From positions 53,664 through 117,663 of the forward strand of contig CACLGX010000003.1 of NCBI GenBank assembly GCA_902606585.1: 64,000 nt of DNA, given 5' to 3'. The position numbers and the translations under genes were made by a program. How positions within the stretch are numbered: position 1 is the first letter of the stretch; each line of letters opens with the position of its first letter. Source of the DNA: Paracoccaceae bacterium. Its GTDB lineage: Bacteria; Pseudomonadota; Alphaproteobacteria; Rhodobacterales; Rhodobacteraceae. The notes under the pieces are model-generated. The model was not told the DNA's origin. It ran no database searches and was given only the letters and a program-made list of their open reading frames with translations. Positions 1-8,488 of this stretch are shown piece after piece.

Positions 1-76
1 TTTCTGATCCGCTTGCTTGCATAATAAAGCTATTATAGAAATGATATTTTGCCAATATATTAGCTTTAATTTCCTA

Positions 77-1777
77 CTATGGGCCCTGAAAAAATTTGAT
101 AATTGAATTTTTGATAGCCTGCAAAATGCCTTTTTGTCCATCACCGGTATCTCCAGCATTTCCTATAGCGTTTTTAATTGCTGCAAGTTCTTGCTGTCGG
201 GACGCCAGAATTTGAGATAAAGACTCTACAACAGCATCATTTTTTTTCAGAATCTCAGAAAAAATTGCCTTGTTGATCTCGAACAATACTGTGGGGCGCT
301 TTGCCGTAACTGTTGCGGCCCGCCTTGCACCAGTTAATAGAGACATCTCACCAAAAACCTCGCCTATTGTCAGATTTCCAACAACAGCTTCATCGCTATC
401 ATCATTTTCTACGCTCACTTGAACCACTCCTTCGACAATCAAAAACATAGATGGCCCTCGGGCGCCTTGTTCAATAATGACCTCACCTGCCCTGAAATGG
501 CGTTTTGTGGCTGCGGAAGAAAGCAAAGCACATTCGTTGTCATCCAATGCTTCAAATAAATCTACCCTACGGAACCAATATTCGGCTTTTTGGGACTCTA
601 GGTAAATGTTATGCTCAGGTGCATAAAGTTTGTCGTAAGTTTGTTCATCTTGGCTGTAATCTTGAATTGCCGACAAACTGGCATCTGGTTTGATTGTTTG
701 GAAAATGTGGCCAAGGGACATCGTTACCCCAGCTTTAGTAAGCACATAATTTATTGACATCATAATTGATGATCTTTGACTAAATAGTAACGCACGGTCC
801 AAGCAATCGTATGCTATCCAAAACTCTAATCCACCGTCTTTCGCGCCCCCAAACCAAACATCTGTGTATCCAAAAAAGGAGCGCTTGTCGGCTGGAACAG
901 CCTTGGCCAAAGCGTCTTTTAAAAGAGCCATAATGTTTTCAGGGTTGTGGCGCGGATGAACGACTATTGAGTCATAAGTGATAAATCCACCGCTGGCGAA
1001 ATTTGGATCATTCTTTGCAAGATTAATGACAGTGGCTTGTGCTAATTTATCGTTTGGGATCACTATTTCCATGTTGTCAATGGAGACCAGCTTAGTAGTT
1101 CTCCATGAAATGTTTTTGACTTGTCCTAACTGGCCATCGACAGTGATCCAATCATTTTGTTGAAAGGGTTTTTCCAGATTTAAAAAAATTCCTGACACCA
1201 CGTTACTTAGATTGCCTTGCAGTGCCAATCCGATAATTGCAGTGATCAAACCAGATGTGGCCAAAGCGGCCGTCAATGGTACTTGATAACCTTGAGACAA
1301 AAATATCAAGCAAGGAGTGGTAAGCAGAATGGTAATAACCAAGAACCTCAAAATACTTGGAAAGTTCCGTTCGTTCGGGTCACGAGATTGAGAGTTATCA
1401 ATATTTTCGAAGGTAAGAATCAACAGTATGAAAGGTTGAAAGACCTTGTATGCGAGATTTGGGTTAAATTTATCGTCTAAAAAACTTAAGGTAGTTGCTA
1501 AAATAAAATTCTGGTTACTAAGGTCTGTAGGAAATATCGCTACGGCATAAAGGTAAGTTGAAAAAATCAAGCAAACAAAAGAAAAATTCCTCGCTTTGCT
1601 ATTCTTATGAGAGATTTTGACTGTGAAGGCCATGGACAGGGCAAGGATAGAGTAATTTGCGATCAATGTTGCCGTTCCAAAACCTGATGCTCCGGCATAT
1701 GGCACGATTAAAATTGCCAGAAAGATCAGGCACCCTTTCAAAATCGGATAAAGATTCATTGAGGCTTTAGACGCCAT
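77..1777 (-). CDS. MscS-family mechanosensitive channel with C-terminal cyclic-nucleotide-binding domain
   Basis: 566 aa ORF; MscS beta-domain-like 'LQGNLSNVVSGIFLNLEKPFQQNDWITVDGQLGQVKNISWRTTKL' followed by cNMP-binding 'GEVIIEQGARGPSMFLIVEGVVQV...GEVFGEMSLLTGARRAATVTA'. Confidence 0.92.
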   Translation of the reverse strand: MASKASMNLYPILKGCLIFLAILIVPYAGASGFGTATLIANYSILALSMAFTVKISHKNSKARNFSFVCLIFSTYLYAVAIFPTDLSNQNFILATTLSFLDDKFNPNLAYKVFQPFILLILTFENIDNSQSRDPNERNFPSILRFLVITILLTTPCLIFLSQGYQVPLTAALATSGLITAIIGLALQGNLSNVVSGIFLNLEKPFQQNDWITVDGQLGQVKNISWRTTKLVSIDNMEIVIPNDKLAQATVINLAKNDPNFASGGFITYDSIVVHPRHNPENIMALLKDALAKAVPADKRSFFGYTDVWFGGAKDGGLEFWIAYDCLDRALLFSQRSSIMMSINYVLTKAGVTMSLGHIFQTIKPDASLSAIQDYSQDEQTYDKLYAPEHNIYLESQKAEYWFRRVDLFEALDDNECALLSSAATKRHFRAGEVIIEQGARGPSMFLIVEGVVQVSVENDDSDEAVVGNLTIGEVFGEMSLLTGARRAATVTAKRPTVLFEINKAIFSEILKKNDAVVESLSQILASRQQELAAIKNAIGNAGDTGDGQKGILQAIKNSIIKFFQGP

Positions 1778-2339
1778 GATTTTTACCTTTGAATTTTTGT
1801 ACGCCTTATTTTACCTTCAAAACCTGATGTAAAACAATCATATCCTTTTTGAACTACTTCTTTTGGTGTCATTCTTCTCTCCGATTAATTTTAAACAGAA
1901 GCCTAATCTGTAGTTATAACGAACTTGCGATAGTGTAGGAACTGTACCTCAACATCATAAAGTCTTGCCACTTTCGATTGTAGAACTGAGAATTACTTTT
2001 TAGACGAAATCTTTGAAGCAATTAGAAAAGTAAATAGTTTTAAGTAAGGTTATATGGCTTATAAGGCTGTCTCGAAAACTAATACGAATTGAGCGTGAAA
2101 ATAGCTACAAACGTCACACACTTTGATACGGATAAAGTTTTATAATTCACAATTTTGAGTAAACGTTACAATTTTTAATACAGGATTGTATTAAGTTTTG
2201 CGACGGGGTTTTATTAGAAATAAGAATGGCAGACTTCGTCTCCGCCATTCAGTATTTATTTTCATAAAATCAATAACTTGAGGTGGGAGAAAATAGTTGA
2301 TGTAACCAGTTTGTACCCAGTTTAAGGCAGGATTTTAGA

Positions 2340-2483
2340 GTGTATTCAAATAAGCAACTTGCTTTCGTTAATATTGGTGAGTCTATTGATAATGATAAAC
2401 ATACAAATATTGTCATTCCAAACCCCAAAACTATTTATCACATATGGTTAGACGAACTTATGAATCTGATGCTGCCAAGATAG
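2340..2483 (+). CDS. small hypothetical ORF (47 aa, GTG start), overlaps the next ORF
   Basis: Reads VYSNKQLAFVNIGESIDNDKHTNIVIPNPKTIYHIWLDELMNLMLPR*; no family recognised. Confidence 0.25.
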   Translation: MYSNKQLAFVNIGESIDNDKHTNIVIPNPKTIYHIWLDELMNLMLPR

Positions 2484-2635
2484 AAGATGTTAATGATATT
2501 GAGGATCTTGTAGCTGATAAGCGTGAAGCTTGGAGAGCAACTTCTGATAACGCAAGACGCAGACAGCGTAGGTATAAAAAGCGTTTAACTAATAGGCTTG
2601 TGAGACAAGATTACTTTGAGGATGAAATAGAGTAA
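2444..2635 (+). CDS. small charged hypothetical protein
   Basis: 63 aa ORF with acidic N-half and Arg/Lys-rich C-half. Confidence 0.35.
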   Translation: MVRRTYESDAAKIEDVNDIEDLVADKREAWRATSDNARRRQRRYKKRLTNRLVRQDYFEDEIE

Positions 2636-2720
2636 GTTTTAGCATTAAATGTCTTGAAACTATAAGACTGCGGCACCATTTTTAGCTTATAAGATTTGCT
2701 TACATTTTCGGAAACCGCAC

Positions 2721-2852
2721 ATGAGAATGATGACGTTGGAAGGACTACGTCACAAGCGTTACGTAGTCTATGATGATAAAGGTAAAGTTGTTATAATAAC
2801 ACGTCAGAAAAACGTGGCCAGATATTTTTTCCAAACAGGAGATAAACCTTAG
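2721..2852 (+). CDS. small hypothetical ORF (43 aa)
   Basis: Reads MRMMTLEGLRHKRYVVYDDKGKVVIITRQKNVARYFFQTGDKP*. Confidence 0.3.
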   Translation: MRMMTLEGLRHKRYVVYDDKGKVVIITRQKNVARYFFQTGDKP

Positions 2853-2867
2853 TTACTGCTGTTTCAT

Positions 2868-2940
2868 CTACCTAACCTGTTCATTCTTCAGCCAGTGCTT
2901 AACCACCTCAACAGCCAAGCATTTCTCACAGAGGTTATTA
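2868..2940 (-). pseudogene. 3' remnant (copy 1) of zinc-ribbon microprotein family
   Basis: Reverse strand reads RNNLCEKCLAVEVVKHWLKNEQVR*, near-identical to the C-terminal half of copies at 3329-3439 and 7421-7561; N-terminal CxxC half absent. Confidence 0.7.
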
Positions 2941-3249
2941 CGGATGTTGGTACCTGATCGTTCCAGAGTATGCTTTGCAGACGTTCTCTTCATCAAAACG
3001 CTCACATAAATGTTCTATAAGCTCAATCATATTGTGAGGACCATTCACATAGTTCATAAAATCATCCATAGAAGCCCACTCATTCACAACAATCAATTGA
3101 TCTTCATGTGTATGTACAATATTGAAACTGTCCAGCCCGTCAACACCGTCTTTTCTACTCTCAACAATTAAGTCCGTAATTTCATCCGCTGCTCCTTCTT
3201 TAGGGGTAACGGCTATTACACTCATCATTTTCATAGATACATTCTCCAA
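2938..3249 (-). CDS. ABM-like (dimeric alpha+beta barrel) small protein
   Basis: 103 aa; 'MMSVIAVTPKEGAADEITDLIVES...QLIVVNEWASMDDFMNYVNGPH' resembles antibiotic-biosynthesis-monooxygenase-type folds; stop codon lies inside the zinc-ribbon repeat copy 1. Confidence 0.6.
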   Translation of the reverse strand: MENVSMKMMSVIAVTPKEGAADEITDLIVESRKDGVDGLDSFNIVHTHEDQLIVVNEWASMDDFMNYVNGPHNMIELIEHLCERFDEENVCKAYSGTIRYQHP

Positions 3250-3328
3250 CTGAACGGCCTATTACTATCTTTTTTTTATATTTACCAGTAGACCTCTGCT
3301 TCTTTTACTTCACCTCGTCACTCTTCAG

Positions 3329-3439
3329 TCAGTGCTTCACCACCTCAACAGCCAAGCACTTCTCACAGAGGTTATTACTTATGTCTTTAGCTTCAAAGAG
3401 TTTCTTGCAAGAGGAGCATGTGTTTGTTTGTTCATCCAT
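3329..3439 (-). CDS. zinc-ribbon microprotein (copy 2, 36 aa)
   Basis: MDEQTNTCSSCKKLFEAKDISNNLCEKCLAVEVVKH*; two CxxC knuckles; start overlaps the racemase stop; ends at TGA where other copies have TGG (Trp). Confidence 0.6.
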   Translation of the reverse strand: MDEQTNTCSSCKKLFEAKDISNNLCEKCLAVEVVKH

Positions 3440-4103
3440 TAACAAATTCAAACAACTCCTGTACGTGAATTTTTGCACAATCAATTAAATTAAAGTTAAC
3501 ATTCTCTGAATTGTAAACTAACGCAAGATCAGTACCTCCTAACATGACAGCATCAGCATTGTGTTTATTAATAAATTGGTTACATGCTGCTTCAAAAACT
3601 TGACGCTGCTCATCATTTACAGAACCCAAAGTTGCCATATCCACATAGGCTTTGTGTACTTTATCAAGCAGTTTACCTTCTGGTATAACCACTTCCGCAG
3701 TGGATATGGATGAGTAAAACTTGGATTCCATAACAGGTTTAGTGCCAAGTATTCCAATTTTAGTGTGACCGTTGTTTTTAATCTCTTTTTGGACACATAA
3801 AAGCATGTCAACAACTGGAAGAGTGGACTTTGCTTTAAAGTCCGAAATGCAAAAATGACCAGCGATGGAGGTTACTGCAACACAATCTGCTCCTGCGTCT
3901 TTTAATCGTTCAGTTAATACTTCATAAATTGCAACTTGTGCATCTGTGTCATTGTTCATCAAGTTATTTACAAGTGTAGGTGCATCTGCATGAACAATGG
4001 TAATCTCTAGTTTAACATATTCCGATGCAAATTTTTGGATTAGGTTCCTGTAATAAAAGTCAGTTGCTGCAGGACCAATCCCACCAATCAAACCAATCTG
4101 CAT
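3432..4103 (-). CDS. aspartate/glutamate racemase family protein
   Basis: 223 aa; 'MQIGLIGGIGPAATDFYYRNL', 'HADAPTLVNNLMNND', 'ADAVMLGGTDLALV'. Confidence 0.88.
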   Translation of the reverse strand: MQIGLIGGIGPAATDFYYRNLIQKFASEYVKLEITIVHADAPTLVNNLMNNDTDAQVAIYEVLTERLKDAGADCVAVTSIAGHFCISDFKAKSTLPVVDMLLCVQKEIKNNGHTKIGILGTKPVMESKFYSSISTAEVVIPEGKLLDKVHKAYVDMATLGSVNDEQRQVFEAACNQFINKHNADAVMLGGTDLALVYNSENVNFNLIDCAKIHVQELFEFVNG

Positions 4104-4129
4104 AAATGTTACTCCATTGTAAAGAAAAG

Positions 4130-4589
4130 TTCAAATTCTATCCCACGGGTTGACCTGCTCATCCACCAACCATTCTAAAAGGTTTTTTGGGCTTTGTCTC
4201 TCTAAGCTTTTTTAAGATTCTGTTGTACTTCCTTCGATCTATATTCAAGTCATAAATAATCTGTAAATCTGTCTTGCCTTCCTCCAGCTTCCTCAACTAA
4301 AGCTCTCATAGCAGGTTCTCTGTTCTGTTTTTTTTCGATGATGCTCATATTGGCTTCCATTGTGTAACTATTAAATATCATTCGAACAGTCATTTTATGT
4401 CTCCCTTAATTGTTGCAATTTGAAACTATCAGGAAATTGTAACAAAGATAATAACATCGGTCTGGCGTTTGGCCATTTCACTGGAATTTTTAATTTTTGC
4501 TTATTTAATAGGCAGCTTCCAAAGACTTGAAGACTTTCTTCTATCTCAGTCAGCTCAAGAGTCCGTCTGTAGCTATCGATAAGCCCCAT
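4130..4589 (-). pseudogene. decayed small-gene region
   Basis: Short fragments in shifting minus-strand frames (MGLIDSYRRTLELTEIEES...; MTVRMIFNSYTMEANMSIIEKKQNREPAMRALVEE; KTDLQIIYDLNIDRRKYNRILKKL). Confidence 0.3.
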
Positions 4590-4747
4590 GGCACCTGTTC
4601 CTCAATCGCGGAGTAAGTTCGCCTTCACTGACGGCTGTGAGAACGTTGCTAGCGGCTTTAGAGGTATCCTGGGTTAATTTTTTCTCAATTTCGTGTATGC
4701 TCTTTCATATATTTTCGTAACTTTTCGATTCTCAATCGGTATTTCGT

Positions 4748-5632
4748 TTGATTTTATTTCTATCAGTTCTAGAAGTTTGTGCGCCTGTGTTTATCGTGGC
4801 TGGTATTGGTTTTTTTTGGATGAAGTTTGGATACGAATATAGAATAGAATTTGTTACTCAACTTGTCATGAGCCTAACCATCCCGTGTCTTATATTTAAC
4901 GCTCTTATACAAACTCAAATTGATTTTGAAATATTAAAAACTTTGCTCTACGCTACTCTAATTGTTCTAGCTATGATAGTCGTAGCGACATATTTAATTG
5001 TTGTGATTTTGGGCTTGAACCGTCAGACATTTCTCGCGCCAATGATTTTTGGAAATAGCGCCAATATTGGTATTCCCATCTGTTTACTAGCTTTTGGGCA
5101 AACTGGCTTTGAATTGGCAATATTCATATTTTCAATAATGGCGATTTTTAGCATGACGTTTGGCGTTTGGCTGATTACCGACAGGGAATCTCCTGTCAGG
5201 TTGATTAAAGAACCTTTGGTAATAGCAGTACTACTGGGTGCGTTATTTCTATTAACTGGCTGGAAGCTGCCAGTTTTTTTTACAAATACTCTTCAATTGG
5301 TGGGCCAAACGTCTATTCCACTCATGTTGCTTACGCTTGGAGTAACGATTGCTAAATTACAAATCACAGCGATTTCAAAACTAATATTGCCCTCAATTTT
5401 GAAATTTATTGTTTGCCTGCTTTGTGGTGTCTTAGGGATTTATATTTTTAAATTAGATGACGTAGCCGCTGCCGCATTGCTATTGCAAGTTACGATGCCG
5501 GTTGCAGTTTCTTCTTATATGCTCGCGGAAAAGTATAGCTCTGAGGCTCAAGAAGTTGCCGCCTTCGTTGTGGTTTCGACATTATTCGCGCTGATCTACA
5601 TACCGTTTACTTTGGCATTTCTTTTAGCTTAA
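4748..5632 (+). CDS. AEC (auxin efflux carrier) family transporter
   Basis: 294 aa multi-TM; 'FGNSANIGIPICLLAFG' and C-terminal 'LLLQVTMPVAVSSYMLAEKY' typical of AEC permeases. Confidence 0.9.
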   Translation: MILFLSVLEVCAPVFIVAGIGFFWMKFGYEYRIEFVTQLVMSLTIPCLIFNALIQTQIDFEILKTLLYATLIVLAMIVVATYLIVVILGLNRQTFLAPMIFGNSANIGIPICLLAFGQTGFELAIFIFSIMAIFSMTFGVWLITDRESPVRLIKEPLVIAVLLGALFLLTGWKLPVFFTNTLQLVGQTSIPLMLLTLGVTIAKLQITAISKLILPSILKFIVCLLCGVLGIYIFKLDDVAAAALLLQVTMPVAVSSYMLAEKYSSEAQEVAAFVVVSTLFALIYIPFTLAFLLA

Positions 5633-5784
5633 TTTTGCAAGAGATTATAAAAGGCCTTAAACATCATTTTGAACTCGTTGATTTAATTAACTGGATTCTA
5701 AAACTTTGCTACTTTACTCAGCATTTTTTAAAGCTTCTTTCCAATTGAAGCCCACATTAGCTCCCACAATTTTAGGCTTTAAGC

Positions 5785-5892
5785 TCAATATTTGCCGACA
5801 AATGTGCCATTAGGCCAATAAGTCTCATACAGCTTCTTTCTGGGCTTAATGTTCTTTTCTAGCTTACTTAAACGTACTTTGAAGCTGCGCAT
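5785..5892 (-). CDS. small basic hypothetical ORF (35 aa)
   Basis: MRSFKVRLSKLEKNIKPRKKLYETYWPNGTFVGKY*, directly downstream of the 5898-6161 ORF. Confidence 0.25.
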   Translation of the reverse strand: MRSFKVRLSKLEKNIKPRKKLYETYWPNGTFVGKY

Positions 5893-5897
5893 TGAGG

Positions 5898-6161
5898 CTA
5901 TTCGGTCATTACTTCCATACCGTAAACGGTATATTCGCAACCATTATCTTTATCCCACTGTAATTCTTCTGGGTTGCTCATAAACGCTCCCATTGCTGCC
6001 ATGTCAGTAACATCCATACAAGCCATGAACTCTTTTTCACCTAATTCTGCAAAGCGCCATTCTGTTACAAATTCACCAGCCCCTGCTGCCATATCAGCTT
6101 TAACCTTTGCATGGAGAACATGCGCTCCTGTTTCTATAGTTCCTCGAATAAATACGTTCAC
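5898..6161 (-). CDS. small hypothetical protein, DUF3764/ABM-like
   Basis: 87 aa ORF; plausible RBS upstream (AAAGGAGATAAAC). Confidence 0.5.
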   Translation of the reverse strand: MNVFIRGTIETGAHVLHAKVKADMAAGAGEFVTEWRFAELGEKEFMACMDVTDMAAMGAFMSNPEELQWDKDNGCEYTVYGMEVMTE

Positions 6162-6332
6162 TAGTTTATCTCCTTTGATTTTCTAATACTTGCTTTGAAC
6201 CTAAGACTCTATGCGTTAATAACCATAAAAATCTTGATCTGCTATACCCTTACATAATTGATAAGTTTCAGCTTTTGTCAGTTCTGCTCTGCTATCCTTT
6301 TTCATTTTAATGTTTTAAATACAGATGGCGCT

Positions 6333-6626
6333 TTAGGCTTCAGACATAATAGAAAGAATTGGTCCCATAGTTTCTTCCACCAACGAATGGCCAGTTTCCT
6401 CAATTGTTTGTTTACGCATTTCTTGTCGCCTTGCATTCTCTTCCTGCGCATCTGTTTTAGAAGAATAAATGATAACCGACTGGTGAGTGTTTTCGTCAAT
6501 TTTAAACCAAATAATGTCTTCAGCTTTGGTGTTTGATCTGTGCCCTCGGTGCCATTCTTTCATCGTTTCTGCGCTTGGAACACCATTTGGCCACGACCAC
6601 TTTGTGTGAACTGCGTACTTTGCCAT
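6333..6626 (-). CDS. small hypothetical protein
   Basis: Start set at MAKYAVHTKWSWPNG, preceded by AAAGGAGATAGCGTA; ends ...ETMGPILSIMSEA. Confidence 0.6.
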   Translation of the reverse strand: MAKYAVHTKWSWPNGVPSAETMKEWHRGHRSNTKAEDIIWFKIDENTHQSVIIYSSKTDAQEENARRQEMRKQTIEETGHSLVEETMGPILSIMSEA

Positions 6627-6750
6627 TACGCTATCTCCTTTGTAGTATTCAAACAAATAGAACCACACAAGAGGCTTTTCTGACAACTTTAAAAAGGTCG
6701 ACGTTAGGTCAATTGAAAAAGTCGCGGAAGACTTAGAATAACCTAAATAC

Positions 6751-7050
6751 CTAGCTCTCTTTTAGAACAAAAGATGTTCTCGCTCTGGTGTGACCTTCTT
6801 CTTCACTGTACTCGATCAGGTACTTTCTAATTGTATCCAAAAATGAAAGAGCCTCATCTTGGTTTTCTATCAAGGTATCCATTCCATCTAGTATGATTGA
6901 GAACATTAACTCATCATCGTCTTGAACTAAGTATACCTTTGCATCAGCACCCCTAGTTGCCCATATATCAACACGATCTTTCAACTTATCGGTTATGAGA
7001 TCAAAGTGCTCAGGTATTGGCTTCATTCGTATAGTCGATATTGTTTTCAT
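6751..7050 (-). CDS. small hypothetical protein, ABM-like
   Basis: 99 aa MKTISTIRMKPIPEHFDLITDKLKDRV...; follows the 7053 ORF within 3 nt. Confidence 0.55.
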   Translation of the reverse strand: MKTISTIRMKPIPEHFDLITDKLKDRVDIWATRGADAKVYLVQDDDELMFSIILDGMDTLIENQDEALSFLDTIRKYLIEYSEEEGHTRARTSFVLKES

Positions 7051-7052
7051 AT

Positions 7053-7410
7053 TTAACCTGACTTTTCTGCCTTTCTTTCAGCTTCAAAAAATTGCCTATC
7101 TTTTTCGGTGTATTCGGCAATAATCGCTGCCTTTGGGTCTCGGAAAAAATAGTGTAGATCACCTTCATAATAAAAGGTATTTTTCACGAATATATTAAAA
7201 GTATCATTAAACTTCTGCCTGCCGACTAGGTTTTTCTCAGCTTCCTCAAAACTCTCATATATTGCTAAGGACATCATAGATAGTGGACCAGTTTTGACAT
7301 TGATAGCTGCCTGAGCGCTTGGAAAATATTCTTTTTGCGTGGAAAGGTATAGCGTAAAAGCGGCTTTGATGGCTTCATCACTTGTCCACTAACCATCGTT
7401 ATTCTGCCAA
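7053..7410 (-). pseudogene. decayed paralogue of the 7744-8187 ABM-like protein
   Basis: Open frame upstream of the predicted ATG reads TSDEAIKAAFTLYLSTQKEYFPSAQAAINVKTGPLSMMSLAIYESFEEAEKNLVGRQKF...NTFYYEGDL, aligning with TADHKEAVKDGF...YENQESADSNLVARQEWF...DTFYYEGEI; in-frame TAG cuts off the N-terminus and 'RITMVSG' continues in another frame. Confidence 0.6.
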
Positions 7411-7420
7411 CGCTCATAGT

Positions 7421-7561
7421 CTAAAACCCTTTTATCTTATCATTCTTCAGCCAGTGCTTAACAACCTCCGCAGCCAAACACTTCTCACATAGGCTATTAC
7501 TTATGTCTTTAGCTTCAATGGGTTTCTTGCATGAGGAGCATGATCTTGGAATTTTTTTCAT
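7421..7561 (-). CDS. zinc-ribbon microprotein (copy 3, 46 aa)
   Basis: MKKIPRSCSSCKKPIEAKDISNSLCEKCLAAEVVKHWLKNDKIKGF*; longest copy. Confidence 0.65.
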   Translation of the reverse strand: MKKIPRSCSSCKKPIEAKDISNSLCEKCLAAEVVKHWLKNDKIKGF

Positions 7562-7743
7562 TTAAGTCATCTTTTTGGATTTCTCTTATAAGACGTTACT
7601 TAACCTTTTCTAGAGTTCCAAATAGTTTTCACCTTTATATTTTAGCGCATTGAATTGAGTACCAATCGCATGAAATTAGTTTCAGTTTCTGAATTTACAT
7701 CGGATTGATTTTTAGAAAGGATAAACCAATGGAGGAATAAATT

Positions 7744-8187
7744 ATGATCGCAAGAATAATTATGAGTGAGCATCCCGATGAAAAAGACTTAAAGCTTTTT
7801 ACAGCTGATCACAAAGAAGCTGTTAAAGATGGATTTCTTGCCAACACTAAATTTAGCATTTCTGTTCAAACTAGTCCCACTTCATTACTGGTTGTTTCAG
7901 GATATGAAAATCAAGAGTCGGCGGACTCGAATCTTGTGGCACGTCAAGAATGGTTTGATAAAAGAAAAGGTAAATACATAGATACATTTTATTACGAAGG
8001 CGAAATTAAAACCATGTTGAAAGGTGGTGGAAAGTACCTTCTTGATAAAAATGTTGAATTGGATTCAAACTTGAGAGACTCCAAAAAAGACTTGATAAAA
8101 GATGAAGTGCGGGACTTACGAAAAGAAGTAAATGACCTGAAAGAAATGATCAAATTACTGATTGAAATAAACGAGAGGAAGAAGTGA
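7744..8187 (+). CDS. ABM-like protein with C-terminal charged coiled-coil
   Basis: 147 aa; ATG preceded by ATGGAGGAATAAATT; C-terminus DSKKDLIKDEVRDLRKEVNDLKEMIKLLIEINERKK. Confidence 0.6.
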   Translation: MIARIIMSEHPDEKDLKLFTADHKEAVKDGFLANTKFSISVQTSPTSLLVVSGYENQESADSNLVARQEWFDKRKGKYIDTFYYEGEIKTMLKGGGKYLLDKNVELDSNLRDSKKDLIKDEVRDLRKEVNDLKEMIKLLIEINERKK

Positions 8188-8282
8188 ACCCTCAAAAACG
8201 AACAGCATATTTAATGCTATTTATAATTATTTTATTTCATGCTGTGGTTATACCTGTGTGGATGCGGAGCATAGGCCTGTGA
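8184..8282 (+). CDS. single-TM micropeptide (32 aa, GTG start)
   Basis: VNPQKRTAYLMLFIIILFHAVVIPVWMRSIGL*; GTGA overlap with the preceding stop codon. Confidence 0.35.
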   Translation: MNPQKRTAYLMLFIIILFHAVVIPVWMRSIGL

Positions 8283-8488
8283 GTGATACTAAACTTAGAA
8301 GCATTTCTAAAACTATTTCCTGGAGAATAACTGGAACTTTATGCACGTTTATAGTGAGCTGGTTGATCCTTGGTGATTTAACTGTCAGTGGAACTATTGC
8401 TATTATTCAGCTTACTCTTAACACTATTGTTTTCTACATTCATGAACGTCTTTGGAACTTTGTAAAGTGGGGTAAAATCTATGGATAA
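8258..8488 (+). CDS. DUF2061-like small membrane protein
   Basis: 76 aa; 'SISKTISWRITGTLCTFIVSWLILGD...TLNTIVFYIHERLWNFVKWG' matches DUF2061 style. Confidence 0.85.
   Translation: MDAEHRPVSDTKLRSISKTISWRITGTLCTFIVSWLILGDLTVSGTIAIIQLTLNTIVFYIHERLWNFVKWGKIYG

Noticed and set aside
6258-6536. 92-aa plus-strand ORF overlapping the 6333-6626 gene
   Set aside because: Antisense to an ORF with a good RBS; hydrophobic low-complexity translation.
2868-7561. CRISPR or transposon interpretation of the three-copy repeat
   Set aside because: Copies are far apart, of unequal length, have no terminal inverted repeats or transposase, and preserve one protein-coding frame.
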